Source: JAMLHN01 sp035708745
Lineage (GTDB): Bacteria; Chloroflexota; Chloroflexia; Thermomicrobiales; UBA6265
Assembly (NCBI GenBank): GCA_035708745.1
Contig: DASTFJ010000250.1
Coordinates: 81,187 to 145,186, forward strand
Direction of reading: 5' to 3'
DNA: 64,000 nt
How positions within the stretch are numbered: position 1 is the stretch's first letter; each line of letters opens with the position of its first letter. Positions 34,431 through 44,323 of this stretch are shown in pieces. Under the pieces are notes generated by a model, which was not told the origin of the DNA, did no database searches, and was given only the letters and a program-made list of their open reading frames with translations. A program made the position numbers and the translations under genes.

Positions 34431-37204
34431 GTAGCGCAGCCCCAGCTCGGGATGAGCATTGGTACAAAGATTCCGCTGCGTCGGTCTGTAAAGAGCTGGG
34501 CGTAACTCCCGACCGAGGATTGAGCCCAGACGACGCCGCCAAGCGACAGAGCGAATACGGCCCGAACAAGCTGGCGGAGCAACCGCCCGAGCCGACCTGG
34601 AAAGCATTTCTTAGGCAGTATCGCGACCTGATGCAACTCGTACTTATCGGCGTGGCAATCATCAGCATCGTCGCGCTGGACGATTTCGGCACCGGCATAC
34701 TCATCTTTGGTCTGACGGTCTTCAATGCGGTTCTGGGCGTGAACCAGGAAGGCAAGGCAGCCGAAAGCGTCGCCGCTCTTCGCAAGATGTTGGTGATGAA
34801 AGCCAAAGTGCGCAGGAGTGGCGAGATCGTGGAAATGCCAGCCGAGGAGCTGGTGCCGGGCGATGTCATCTCATTCGAGGCGGGCGACAAGGTGCCCGCT
34901 GACGGCCGTCTGATCACCGCTGCTTCGCTCCAGATCGAGGAGGCCGGGCTGACCGGCGAGAGCGCACCGGTCGACAAGGACACCGCCGCCATTCCGGCCG
35001 AGAGTGTGCCGCTGGCTGACCGAATCAACATGGCGTTCATGAACACCACGGTCACCCGTGGGCGTGGCGAGATGGTGGTGACCGGTACCGGTATGAATAC
35101 GGAGATGGGGCAGATCTCCGGAATGCTGAGCGGGGTCAAGCAGGAAAAGACGCCACTCACCAAGCAGCTCGATCAGTTGACCATTGCCATCACGATCGCA
35201 GCAGCAGCGGCCCTGGTGTTCATTGTTGCGATTGGCCTGTACCGGGAGCAGTCCGCGCAGCAGATGTTCCTGCTCGGAATCAGCCTTGCCATTTCTGCCA
35301 TTCCGACCGGTATGCCGGCGGTCGTCACCACCCTCTTGTCCATGGGCACGCAACAGCTGGCAGAGAAGGGGGCAATCGTCAAACGGCTCCGCTCGGTCGA
35401 AACCCTTGGGGCCACCTCGGCGATTTGTTCCGACAAGACCGGTACCCTGACGTTGAACCAGATGACCGCGCGACAGTTGGTCATTCCGGGCCGCAAGTAC
35501 GAAATCGACGGTGAGGGATACTCAACGAACGGGCGGATTTTGCGAGTAGCGGGTGAGGGGGAGCCGAACTTCGAGGAAATCCTGATGCCGATGGCGCTCG
35601 CCTGCGATGCGGTCGTGAACGATGGCGAGATCGTTGGCGATCCCACCGAAGCTGCGCTCGTCGTCCTGGCGGCGAAAGGCGGCATCGACGTCGGCGGCAC
35701 ACGTCGCGAATATCCACGAATTGCTGAGGTGCCATTCGATTCAGCGTACAAGTTCATGGCCACGTTTCACGATATGACCGGCAAAGATGGTGAACCGGTC
35801 GTGCAGTGCTACGTCAAGGGCGCGCCCGACGTGATCCTGTCCCGGTCGACCACAGCGCGTCTGGCGGATGGAAAGCTCGAGCCGTTATCGGGTTATCAAC
35901 ACACTGTTCTCGCCGAAAACGACCGGCTGGCCAGTGAAGGCCTGCGCGTGATGGCAGTCGCCGCGCGGGAGATTCCCAAGAAATCCTTCGATCCGGATGG
36001 CGACCTCATGAGCTGGGTGCAAGATCTGCAAATGCTGGCGCTTGTTGGCATCGTCGACCCACCCCGTAAAGAGGCCAGGGACGCGATTGCCCTCTGCAAA
36101 GACGCCGGGATCCGCATTCGCATGATCACCGGCGACCACGCAACTACCGCAGCGGCGATTGCCAAACAGTTGGGCATCCAAGGCGAAGCCATTACTGGCG
36201 CAGAATTCGCCGCAATGAGCGACGAGGAGCTATCGAGCAGGTTGGCAGACATTGGGGTCGTTGCGCGCGTCGCGCCCGAGGACAAGGTCCGCCTGGTGGA
36301 CATGCTGAAAAAACAGAATAACGTCGTCGCCATGACCGGTGACGGAGTCAACGACGCGCCGGCATTGAAGCGCGCCGATATTGGTGTTGCCATGGGAATC
36401 ACCGGCACCGAGGTCACCAAGGAAGCCGCGGAGATGATTCTTACCGATGATAACTTCGCGACGATCGTAAAGGCGGTCGAAGGTGGGCGCGGTCTCTACG
36501 ACAACTTAATGAAGTATGTGCGCTTCCAGGTTGGGGTGCTTGTTGCCTTTATCGCGCTCTTCGTCTTGGCCGGCATCTTCGATATTGCAGACGGGATTCC
36601 CCTAAATCCCCTGCAGGTTCTCTGGATCAATTTCGCCATCGACGTTCCCATCGCCATCGGTCTCGGGTTCGATGCAGCTACCCCCGGTTTGATGAGCCGG
36701 TTGCCGCGGCGGGGCGATGCTTCGGTCTTGCCGCGATCGCTCGCGATTCGCCTCATCTCGGCCGGGCTCATCATGGCGATCACCGTTCTGGCGGTCGTCG
36801 CTTACGGCGAAGACCACTACAACCTCGCGGTTGCATTGACGATGGGCGTTACGACGCTATCGCTCTGCCACGTGGTGGCAGCGATCACCACGCGGGACTC
36901 GGAACGAAGCGCATTGTCGATGAACACCTTCGTTAATCGACGGTTCACGTATCTCACCATCCTGGTTCTCGCCTTGACCGTGCTCTCGACCGAGCTGGGA
37001 ATCCTCCAGCGAATTCTCGACACAGTGTCGATGACGCGCGACCAGTGGGGTATCTGCCTGATAGCCACTGGCATCCTTCTCGCGATCTACGAGGTAGCAA
37101 AGTTGATTCTGGGCCGCACCGGTTGGCTGAGCGTGTCGCCCGCGGCGCCGGTGATGGACCAGCCGGCAGCGTCGGTTGTCACTGGAGAAGTTGTCCCTGC
37201 CTGA
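34427..37204 (+). CDS. P-type cation-transporting ATPase (P2-like) with altered ion-site residues
   Basis: This 925-aa protein has a cation-ATPase N-terminus and an actuator domain (EEAGLTGESAPVDKD, the TGES loop). The phosphorylation site is CSDKTGTLTLNQM (Asp near residue 336), the hinge is MTGDGVNDAPALKRADIGVA, and six C-terminal helices follow. In the M4 helix the usual PEGLP is PTGMP (about residue 293), losing the Ca2+-ligating Glu. In M5 the usual N-x-x-E reads Q-x-x-V (RFQVGVLVAF). In M6 NFAIDVP keeps Asn and Asp. Ca2+ is therefore unlikely; the ion may be monovalent (H+, Na+ or K+). Start overlaps nhaC. Confidence 0.88.
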   Translation: MSSAAPARDEHWYKDSAASVCKELGVTPDRGLSPDDAAKRQSEYGPNKLAEQPPEPTWKAFLRQYRDLMQLVLIGVAIISIVALDDFGTGILIFGLTVFNAVLGVNQEGKAAESVAALRKMLVMKAKVRRSGEIVEMPAEELVPGDVISFEAGDKVPADGRLITAASLQIEEAGLTGESAPVDKDTAAIPAESVPLADRINMAFMNTTVTRGRGEMVVTGTGMNTEMGQISGMLSGVKQEKTPLTKQLDQLTIAITIAAAAALVFIVAIGLYREQSAQQMFLLGISLAISAIPTGMPAVVTTLLSMGTQQLAEKGAIVKRLRSVETLGATSAICSDKTGTLTLNQMTARQLVIPGRKYEIDGEGYSTNGRILRVAGEGEPNFEEILMPMALACDAVVNDGEIVGDPTEAALVVLAAKGGIDVGGTRREYPRIAEVPFDSAYKFMATFHDMTGKDGEPVVQCYVKGAPDVILSRSTTARLADGKLEPLSGYQHTVLAENDRLASEGLRVMAVAAREIPKKSFDPDGDLMSWVQDLQMLALVGIVDPPRKEARDAIALCKDAGIRIRMITGDHATTAAAIAKQLGIQGEAITGAEFAAMSDEELSSRLADIGVVARVAPEDKVRLVDMLKKQNNVVAMTGDGVNDAPALKRADIGVAMGITGTEVTKEAAEMILTDDNFATIVKAVEGGRGLYDNLMKYVRFQVGVLVAFIALFVLAGIFDIADGIPLNPLQVLWINFAIDVPIAIGLGFDAATPGLMSRLPRRGDASVLPRSLAIRLISAGLIMAITVLAVVAYGEDHYNLAVALTMGVTTLSLCHVVAAITTRDSERSALSMNTFVNRRFTYLTILVLALTVLSTELGILQRILDTVSMTRDQWGICLIATGILLAIYEVAKLILGRTGWLSVSPAAPVMDQPAASVVTGEVVPA

Positions 37205-37251
37205 CACGGTCACTGCTTACCTCAGCGAGCGGTAAGCCCAGGAGGCTCCAC

Positions 37252-38163
37252 ATGCGAATTGTCATCGCACTTGGGGGAAATGCATTGCTCAAGCGTGGGC
37301 AGGCAATGTCCCAGGAAAACCAGCAAGCCAATGTGGAAACGGCCGCGCGGGCGATTGCCCCACTGGTCGCTGAACACGAAGTTGTTATCACACATGGGAA
37401 TGGCCCCCAGGTTGGACTGCTCTCGCTCCAGTCGCATGCATATGAACGGGTAGATCCTTATTCGCTCGATGTGCTGGGAGCCGAGACCGAGGGAATGATC
37501 GGGTACATGCTCGAAAGGGAGCTAGGAAATCTGCTGCCCGCCGCGAAACCGCTCGCAACCATCCTGACCATGATCGAAGTCGACCCGAACGATCCCGCTT
37601 TTCGTGATCCGACCAAATTCGTCGGTCCCATTTATGAAAAAGCACAAGCAAACCAGATTGCCACCGAAAAAGGATGGGTGATGAAGCCGGATGGCGATCA
37701 CTGGCGACGGGTTGTTCCCTCTCCAGCTCCGCGCAGGGTCTTCGAGATCCGTCCGATACGGTGGCTTCTGGAAAAGGGGGTATTGGTCATCTGTGCCGGT
37801 GGCGGTGGAATTCCAACGGCCTACACGCCGGGTCGCGAACGCGATCTCGAAGGTATCGAGGCCGTTATCGACAAGGACTTCGCCAGTGAGCTCCTTGCCC
37901 GGGATCTCGATGCCGACCTCTTCATTATGGCGACCGATGTCGATGGGGTCTATCGCGACTGGGGTACCCCTACCCAGATTCGAATCGATGAGATCCGAAT
38001 TTCCGGTCTCGAGACAAGCGATTTTCCAGCCGGGTCTATGGGTCCAAAAGTCGAGGCGGCCGCCCAGTTCGTTCGCCGAGCCGGCAAAGTCGCCGCCATC
38101 GGATCGCTCGATGACATTCAGGGAATCGTGATGGGCACGAAGGGAACCCGCTTTGTCGCGTAA
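37252..38163 (+). CDS. arcC: Carbamate kinase
   Basis: This 303-aa enzyme makes ATP from carbamoyl phosphate and ADP, the energy-yielding last step of the arginine deiminase pathway. The amino acid kinase fold shows MRIVIALGGNALLKRG at the start, ITHGNGPQVGLL, VICAGGGGIPTAYTPGRE, and IMATDVDGVYRDWG. The PAGSMGPKVEAAAQFV segment near the end is the diagnostic carbamate kinase signature. AGGAGG lies six bases before the ATG at 37252; the longer frame from 37045 overlaps the ATPase and is not used. It closes the catabolic set, 47 bp after the ATPase. Confidence 0.96.
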   Translation: MRIVIALGGNALLKRGQAMSQENQQANVETAARAIAPLVAEHEVVITHGNGPQVGLLSLQSHAYERVDPYSLDVLGAETEGMIGYMLERELGNLLPAAKPLATILTMIEVDPNDPAFRDPTKFVGPIYEKAQANQIATEKGWVMKPDGDHWRRVVPSPAPRRVFEIRPIRWLLEKGVLVICAGGGGIPTAYTPGRERDLEGIEAVIDKDFASELLARDLDADLFIMATDVDGVYRDWGTPTQIRIDEIRISGLETSDFPAGSMGPKVEAAAQFVRRAGKVAAIGSLDDIQGIVMGTKGTRFVA

Positions 38164-38193
38164 TGACGGAAGTACCCCGGGCAGTGATGTAGC

Positions 38194-39825
38194 ATGAACG
38201 GCCGATCCGACGACCTCGAGCTAGACCAGGCACCAGCAGCCGCGGCGGAACCAGGCGCGTTTTCCGCAACCGACCAACGACTTGCGCTGCTTCTCGCAGC
38301 CGCAATGTTCGTCCTGGTGGTCGATACCTCGTTGATGAACGTGTCGATCTCCGCCGTGGTGAAGGATCTCGACACCACCGTTAGTCGCCTTCAATCGACG
38401 ATAGCTCTCGAAGCGCTGATTTCGGCGTCCTTCATTCTCATCAACAGCAAGATTGGCGATCTGATCGGTCGGAAACGCGCATACGTGCTTGGACTGCTCG
38501 CCTACGCGCTTGGTGCGCTTTCCATGGTCTTCTCCGAGAATCTGACGACGATCATCATCTTTTGGGCGGTGCTTGGAGGGTTGGGCGCTTCGTTGCTCCT
38601 GCCGGCCATGCAGTCGCTCATCCATGGCAACTTTGAGGGTGCCGCTCAAACTCGTGTCTATGCCATGGTTGGCGCTTCAGCAGCGATCGCGGCCGCCATC
38701 GGTCCGCTTATCGGCGGATTCATCACCACGTATCTCTCGTGGCGGGTTGGTTTCGCGCTCGAAGTCGTCATCATCGCGGCCGTGCTTTCCGGAATCAAAT
38801 TAGTGAAGGACGTACCGTACACAGGTGAGCGAGGGGTCGACATTCCCGGCGCGATTCTGTCGGTGATCGGGATGGGTGGGGTGGTCCTGGGGGTTCTGGT
38901 CTGGCAAGAAGGCGGCGAAGCGGTTGGGGCCCTGATCGTCATCGGCGCGTCCGCGATCGGCGGCTTGATCTATTGGTTGATGAGGCAGAAGCGTGCTGGC
39001 AAGCAAGCGCTGCTGGACATCGATCTGTTCCGATCGCCGCAGTATCGGCTGGGAATCTCGCAGCAGATGCTGCAGCAACTCGCGCTCGGGGGCGCCATGA
39101 TTGCGCTGCCGATCTTCTTTCAGATGGTCCTGGAATACAACGCGATGAAATCCGGCCTATCGATCGCGCCGCTCTCATTGAGTATGTTTGGCGTTGCAAT
39201 CATCGCCGGGAGAAGGGCGGGGCGGCGGCGGCCAGCGTCCATCGTTCGAGGCGGATTTCTCCTGCTGACCATCGGCGCCTTGTTGTTGATCTTCATCGTT
39301 CCCCGAGCGGAGAGCGGCTGGTCGTTCGCCCCGGCATTGATCGTCATGGGATGCGGGCTGGGACTGCTGGTCTCCCAACTGAACAACTACACCTTGGCTC
39401 CAATATCAGACGACCGCATCAGCGAAGCCGCCGGCGTCAACTCAGCGGCCGGACAGTTCGGTCTGTCACTGGGCTTGGCCGTTGGGGGCGCAATCATGCT
39501 CGCGATGCTCTCTTGGGCATTCACTGACATTGCCAGCCAGAGCGAGGTGCTGACGCCTTCCGAGCAGACGCAGGTTGCGGACGCGCTGGAGAATGACGCT
39601 CAGGTCATGAGCAACACGCAACTGGAGGAGCTTATTGTCAACGCTCCTCCGGAGACCGAAGCAGAAATTATTCGCATCAATACCGAAGCTCGTCCCCTTG
39701 CCCTGCAATTTGCTTTGCTCGTCCCGCTGATTGCCGGACTCGTCGGCCTGCTTCTCTCCTTCCGGATGATACGGCTTCCAGAACTCGGGAATGTTCCCGA
39801 GCGAAGCAACGTGCTCGGCGGGTGA
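38194..39825 (+). CDS. MFS transporter, DHA2 (14-helix) type
   Basis: This 543-aa drug/proton antiporter-like protein has about 14 helices. Helix 1 region VLVVDTSLMNVSISAVVKDL carries the DHA2 D-x-S-x-x-N-V/I-A/S pattern. The motif A loop is NSKIGDLIGRKRAYVLG, and motif C is ASAAIAAAIGPLIGGFITTY with its Gly-Pro-x-x-Gly core. A hydrophilic segment of about 60 residues (SEVLTPSEQTQVADALEND) sits before the last helix. It starts 31 bp after arcC and probably shares the transcript. The substrate is unknown. Confidence 0.9.
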   Translation: MNGRSDDLELDQAPAAAAEPGAFSATDQRLALLLAAAMFVLVVDTSLMNVSISAVVKDLDTTVSRLQSTIALEALISASFILINSKIGDLIGRKRAYVLGLLAYALGALSMVFSENLTTIIIFWAVLGGLGASLLLPAMQSLIHGNFEGAAQTRVYAMVGASAAIAAAIGPLIGGFITTYLSWRVGFALEVVIIAAVLSGIKLVKDVPYTGERGVDIPGAILSVIGMGGVVLGVLVWQEGGEAVGALIVIGASAIGGLIYWLMRQKRAGKQALLDIDLFRSPQYRLGISQQMLQQLALGGAMIALPIFFQMVLEYNAMKSGLSIAPLSLSMFGVAIIAGRRAGRRRPASIVRGGFLLLTIGALLLIFIVPRAESGWSFAPALIVMGCGLGLLVSQLNNYTLAPISDDRISEAAGVNSAAGQFGLSLGLAVGGAIMLAMLSWAFTDIASQSEVLTPSEQTQVADALENDAQVMSNTQLEELIVNAPPETEAEIIRINTEARPLALQFALLVPLIAGLVGLLLSFRMIRLPELGNVPERSNVLGG

Positions 39826-39930
39826 ATTCGGCATATATCCGAGCGTCGCGCGTCGGATCGATTGGACCAGTGAACGGTTCACAGTGAGGAATTCATCGAT
39901 CGGCCGAAGTGCAAGAAAGGTAAACGCACC

Positions 39931-40428
39931 ATGGCAAATCTCATTGCGGTCACCTACCCCGACCCGGAAACAGCCAAGAAAGCGATGGAACGGGTGGATT
40001 GGGCAGATTTCGACGGGCAGGTCAATGTGCTCGATGCCTGCTGGATGGCAAACGACGGTGGCGAGGTCATCGTCAACCCCCAGGGTCACCCGGTTGTGGA
40101 GAGAGCGGCCCTGTACGGAGCCATGGGGCTCATGATCGGTGCGTTGTTCGCCATTCCTGTCGCCGGCCTCGCAGCCGGAGCAGCAATGGGTGGTTATCGG
40201 GGCAAGCAGAAAGGCCAGCACTTCGACGATGAATTCGCCGAGTCGATCAAATCGATTGTCGCCCAGGGTGGCTCAGCTATCGTGGTGCTTTATGAAGAGG
40301 GAGCGGATACCGAGAGGGCGGGTGCAGATCTGGCTCAGCTGGGAGGTACTGTGCACAGCACCACGATTTCCAACGAAGAATTGGCCGGAATTCAAGCGGC
40401 GCTCGATCGATCTGACGCTAACCGTTGA
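39931..40428 (+). CDS. DUF1269 family protein
   Basis: This 165-aa protein begins MANLIAVTYPDPETAKKAME. The hydrophobic hairpin is YGAMGLMIGALFAIPVAGLA, then AGAAMGGYRGKQKG, and the second half has IVAQGGSAIVVLYEEGA, the family's conserved 'v.pG.SA.vvL' strand. It stands alone between the DHA2 transporter gene and a secreted protein gene. AAGAAAGG precedes the ATG by about ten bases. Role unknown, as for its three paralogues here. Confidence 0.87.
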   Translation: MANLIAVTYPDPETAKKAMERVDWADFDGQVNVLDACWMANDGGEVIVNPQGHPVVERAALYGAMGLMIGALFAIPVAGLAAGAAMGGYRGKQKGQHFDDEFAESIKSIVAQGGSAIVVLYEEGADTERAGADLAQLGGTVHSTTISNEELAGIQAALDRSDANR

Positions 40429-40595
40429 GCAGGTTTGGGGGGCTTTCCAATGGAAGAGTTGAGATCGAGCGCTGACGCCCGAAATGGGGCGGTGGATGGA
40501 TTGTGCCCAGGTCGGCTGCCCCGAAGCATTACACGTCGGAACTGACGTCGTGACCAAGTGAAAGCGTCTCCCGTCCGTATCTAAGGAGAAGAATC

Positions 40596-41294
40596 ATGAA
40601 CGCATCGTACCAAGGGAAGCGGCGCAGTGGATGGAGAATCTGGATTCTGTCGGTCGTTGGTATCGCATCTTTGCTCGCTTTGCCAATAGCTCGGTCGAGC
40701 GCCCAGGATGCGACACCGACAGCTGTCTTGTCGTCCGATCCAGCAAATTGCATTACCGACCCGATTTCGACCGACCACATGTCCGAACTGCTAGCGACAC
40801 CCGTTGCAACGCCGGATTGGCCGGTATCGGATGGCGGTGTCGTGGTGTTGCCCACAGGGGTTCCGTCGGATGATGCAGAGCTCACCGCGGTGGCATCGAC
40901 GATCGAACAATTGTGGTCGTGCAATAACGCCCGGAACAAGGGCGCCGTCTACGCGTTATTCACAGATGAGGCCATCCAGGAAACCATCGGCTTCACGGAG
41001 GCGGGATCCTGGGACGCGGCAGACCTGCGAGCCGATGTCGCCGCAGCGCTAACGCCGGGTGAACCTCGCACTCAAGAAGAATGGGCGAAGATCGATGCAA
41101 TCGTCAGCGCCACCACCTACTCCGATGGACAGGTCGGGGTGCTGATTCTGAATTCCGATCCGCTGGTAGCGGATGGAGATCAGGTGCTCGATTACTTTCG
41201 ATTCGTGATCACCGACGGCATAGCCAAGGTGAGCGCGGTTGTGCTCGATCCCTATGACCTCACCTCAGGATACGGCTTCGAAAAGGCTGCCTAG
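40596..41294 (+). CDS. Secreted hypothetical protein (possible NTF2-like fold)
   Basis: The 232-aa protein has a signal peptide (WIWILSVVGIASLLALP) with a mature start AQDATPTAVL, a Thr/Pro-rich linker (about residues 38-85), then a globular part. That part (ASTIEQLWSCNNARNKGAVY, then ALFTDEAIQETIGF and YFRFVITDGIAKVSAVVLD) has the helix-then-curved-sheet order of NTF2-like domains. No catalytic residues can be assigned. AAGGAGAAG lies close before the ATG. Downstream, 41337-41373 holds a hairpin. Confidence 0.72.
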   Translation: MNASYQGKRRSGWRIWILSVVGIASLLALPIARSSAQDATPTAVLSSDPANCITDPISTDHMSELLATPVATPDWPVSDGGVVVLPTGVPSDDAELTAVASTIEQLWSCNNARNKGAVYALFTDEAIQETIGFTEAGSWDAADLRADVAAALTPGEPRTQEEWAKIDAIVSATTYSDGQVGVLILNSDPLVADGDQVLDYFRFVITDGIAKVSAVVLDPYDLTSGYGFEKAA

Positions 41295-41336
41295 GTCGCC
41301 AGACGAAGGGCGTGCAGCCCGATGCGAATGATACGG

Positions 41337-41373
41337 ATCTACCCTGGCGGCGCTGAACGTCGACAGGGTAGAT
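41337..41373. repeat. Perfect 10-bp hairpin after the secreted protein gene
   Basis: ATCTACCCTG, a 17-nt loop, CAGGGTAGAT, extended by GG/CC across one bulged A. It lies 43 bp past the stop at 41294 and before the glucosidase gene. No T-run follows. It could be a terminator lacking the U-tract or a leader structure of the glucosidase gene. The rest of 41295-41597 holds nothing clear. Confidence 0.45.
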
Positions 41374-41597
41374 ACCGAGAACCGCGCAGTCGATCCCAAC
41401 CTCCCCATCGTTGAAGACCGCAGGCAACGCCGATGGACCCAGCCAGCGAAAAAACAATCGCACGACGCCTCGCGGATCGAGCGGCCGTGTTGGGGCAGCG
41501 TGGACGCCACCTTGCCGTTTCCAACCCTTCGGGGCATCGCGAGCAGTATGCATCGTGGCCGGCAAGCCACTTGATTCAGGGTCGAAAGCAGCCAGGC

Positions 41598-44270
41598 ATG
41601 AAAGCAATTGCAGAGGTCGTCCCACAGTTCGGCGAGCATATTGATGCAGGTTGGAGACGATGGGGACCATATCTTTCTGAGCGGCAGTGGGGAACGGTTC
41701 GTGAGGATTATTCGGAACACGGAGAAGCATGGGACGCTTTACCCCACGATCATGCCCGCTCGCGGGCCTATCGGTGGGGAGAAGATGGATTACTTGGCAT
41801 TTCCGACGACCGGCAGCTTCTCTGCTTCGCCGTTTCGCTATGGAATGGAGTGGATCCAATCCTCAAGGAACGGCTGTTCGGCCTGACCGGTAGCGAGGGC
41901 AATCACGGAGAAGACGTCAAGGAGTACTACTACTACCTCGACGCGACACCAACGCATTCCTATCTCAAGGGTCTCTACAAGTATCCACAGCGGCCATTTC
42001 CCTATCGCGATCTCGTGGAGACAAACCAGAGCCGCGGAAAGCACGACCCGGAATACGAGCTTATCGACACTGGAGCGTTCGCCGACGATCGCTATTTCGA
42101 CGTTCTTGTCGAATATGTCAAAGTCGGCCCTACCGACATCCTCATTCATATAGGCGCAACAAACCGCGGTCCCGACGCGGCAAAACTTGAAGTATTACCG
42201 ACGCTCTGGTTCCGAAACACATGGAGTTGGGGCCGGGACGACCGTCGTCCTGAATTGAGAGCGGTGGCGCTTCCGGGAGCGGGATACGCATTGGTCCATG
42301 CCCAGCATCCTGTGCTCGAGGACTATTGGCTCTCCTGCTCAGCAGAGCCTGAGCTGCTGTTCACCAATAATGAAACCAATCTCGAGCGGCTGTGGGGTGT
42401 GCCAAATCCGGGGCCGTTTGTCAAAGATGGCATTGGAGCCGCCATCGTGGACATGGCGCCCCATACGGTGAACCCGAACGCGACGGGCACAAAAGTCGCG
42501 GCTCGCTACACCCTGGAAATCGGCCCACAAGCGACATGTTCAATCTTTCTTCGAATCTCGAGCGAGCGCGGCGAAGACCCGTTCGCCGACTGCGACCGAA
42601 TCTTCGATTGGCGTCGTGCTGAGGCAGATACCTTCTATGCGTCTTTGTCCGGACCGTCCAGATCGAAAGACGAAGCAAATGTTCAGCGGCAGGCACTCGC
42701 CGGATTGATTTGGAGCAAGCAGTACTTCAACTTCGACGTCAGCGAATGGTTGGACGGCGATCCGTCTGGTCCTACCCCTCCCGAGGCACGGCAGAACGGC
42801 CGCAACGCGCGCTGGCGACACCATCGTAGTGCCGACGTGATCTCTATGCCCGACAAATGGGAATACCCCTGGTATGCGGCCTGGGATCTGGCGTTTCACA
42901 CCATGGCGTTTGGACTGGTCGATGCGGAATTCGCCAAGGAACAGCTTCTACTTCTGACGAATGAGCGATACATACATCCAAGCGGCCAACTCCCTGCCTA
43001 CGAATGGGCATTCAGTGACGTCAACCCGCCCGTACACATTCTTGCGGCGCGAGCACTGGTCATGATGGAAATGGCGCGAGGCGAACGAGCCGATCGTGAG
43101 TTTCTGTCCCGGATCTTCCACAAGCTGCTGCTCAATTTCACCTGGTGGGTCAATCGTAAGGATCCCAGCGATCGCAATCTCTTTGAAGGCGGCTTCCTCG
43201 GGCTCGACAACATCAGCGTTATCGACCGGAGCATGCAGCTTCCGGAGGATTTGACTTTGCAGCAGGCGGACGGCACGGCCTGGATGTCGACCTTCTGCCT
43301 GGGAATGGTGTGGGCCGCACTCGTTTTGGCCGAAGATGCGCCGGTGTATGCCGATCTGGCAACGACATTCTTCGAGCATTACATGTCTATCGGCGACGCA
43401 CTCAATGGATTCAGCGAGGGTGCATCAGGCCTTTGGGACGAAGAAGACGGCTTCTACTATGACGCAATTCAACGTTCCGACGGCGAGCGAAGGCCACTTA
43501 AGGTCCGTTCGCTGGTCGGCCTTCTCCCCATTGTGTCGGCCATTTCTTTAGACGATACACAGGCAAAGCGGCTCGCCCGAACGGTGCCGGTCGTTATCGG
43601 TACTATGACCGATCATCTCGGACGCCATCCGGAGCGGGCGCCGATGATGCAATCCCGTCTGACCGAGGATGGCTCCGAGATTCGAATGCTGACACTCGTT
43701 CCTGAAGAACGATTGCGTCGGGTTCTCACCCGCATCTTTGATCCGGACGAATTTCTCGGCGAGTACGGCATTCGTGCAATAAGCCGGTATCACCTTGAAC
43801 ATCCATATGAGCTCGACGCCCGCGGCCAGCACCTGACCGTTCAATACGAGCCCGCAGAATCGACGACCGGTATGTTCGGGGGAAACTCCAACTGGCGCGG
43901 ACCCATCTGGTTTCCGATGAACTTCATGGTGGTGCAGGGTCTCCGCAATCTCGGTTGCTACTACGGCCAGACCTTCCAGATCGAGTATCCGACTGGTTCC
44001 GGAACGCTTATGGCTCTGAGCGAGATCGCCGATGACCTCGCCCAGAGACTCGTTTCGATCTTCCTGAGGGATGAATCCGGCAGACGACCGGTATTTGGTG
44101 GCGTCGGTGTCATGCAGCACGATCCAAACTGGCGCGACCACCTGCTGTTCTACGAGTACTTCCATGGTGACAACGGAGCCGGCATCGGCGCGAGCCACCA
44201 GACTGGTTGGACTGCCCTGGTTGCCAACCTCATCGAATCCCAAGGGCCATTCCGCGGCTCAACGGATTAG
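41598..44270 (+). CDS. GH63-like glucosidase (MGH1-type glycoside hydrolase)
   Basis: The protein is about 890 aa. Conserved blocks of the bacterial GH63-like glucosidase group include RWGPYLSERQWGTVREDYS, RAYRWGEDGLLGISDDRQLL, KERLFGLTGSEGNHGEDVKE, YPWYAAWDLAFHTMAFG, QLPAYEWAFSDVNPPVHILA, FEGGFLGLDNISVIDRS and NSNWRGPIWFPMNFMVVQG. The acid residues in the AAWDLAFH and EWAFSD blocks are the likely catalytic pair. These enzymes act on alpha-linked glucosides or mannosides in the cytoplasm. An in-frame ATG at 41433 would add 55 residues that lack family similarity, so I start at 41598. It lies 53 bp before an amylo-glucosidase gene; both belong to sugar-reserve turnover. Confidence 0.9.
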   Translation: MKAIAEVVPQFGEHIDAGWRRWGPYLSERQWGTVREDYSEHGEAWDALPHDHARSRAYRWGEDGLLGISDDRQLLCFAVSLWNGVDPILKERLFGLTGSEGNHGEDVKEYYYYLDATPTHSYLKGLYKYPQRPFPYRDLVETNQSRGKHDPEYELIDTGAFADDRYFDVLVEYVKVGPTDILIHIGATNRGPDAAKLEVLPTLWFRNTWSWGRDDRRPELRAVALPGAGYALVHAQHPVLEDYWLSCSAEPELLFTNNETNLERLWGVPNPGPFVKDGIGAAIVDMAPHTVNPNATGTKVAARYTLEIGPQATCSIFLRISSERGEDPFADCDRIFDWRRAEADTFYASLSGPSRSKDEANVQRQALAGLIWSKQYFNFDVSEWLDGDPSGPTPPEARQNGRNARWRHHRSADVISMPDKWEYPWYAAWDLAFHTMAFGLVDAEFAKEQLLLLTNERYIHPSGQLPAYEWAFSDVNPPVHILAARALVMMEMARGERADREFLSRIFHKLLLNFTWWVNRKDPSDRNLFEGGFLGLDNISVIDRSMQLPEDLTLQQADGTAWMSTFCLGMVWAALVLAEDAPVYADLATTFFEHYMSIGDALNGFSEGASGLWDEEDGFYYDAIQRSDGERRPLKVRSLVGLLPIVSAISLDDTQAKRLARTVPVVIGTMTDHLGRHPERAPMMQSRLTEDGSEIRMLTLVPEERLRRVLTRIFDPDEFLGEYGIRAISRYHLEHPYELDARGQHLTVQYEPAESTTGMFGGNSNWRGPIWFPMNFMVVQGLRNLGCYYGQTFQIEYPTGSGTLMALSEIADDLAQRLVSIFLRDESGRRPVFGGVGVMQHDPNWRDHLLFYEYFHGDNGAGIGASHQTGWTALVANLIESQGPFRGSTD

Positions 44271-44323
44271 GCGTTCAGAGCTCGCGGTGATTGGCCCGAT
44301 CGGGCGCCAAAGGAACTCACGAA

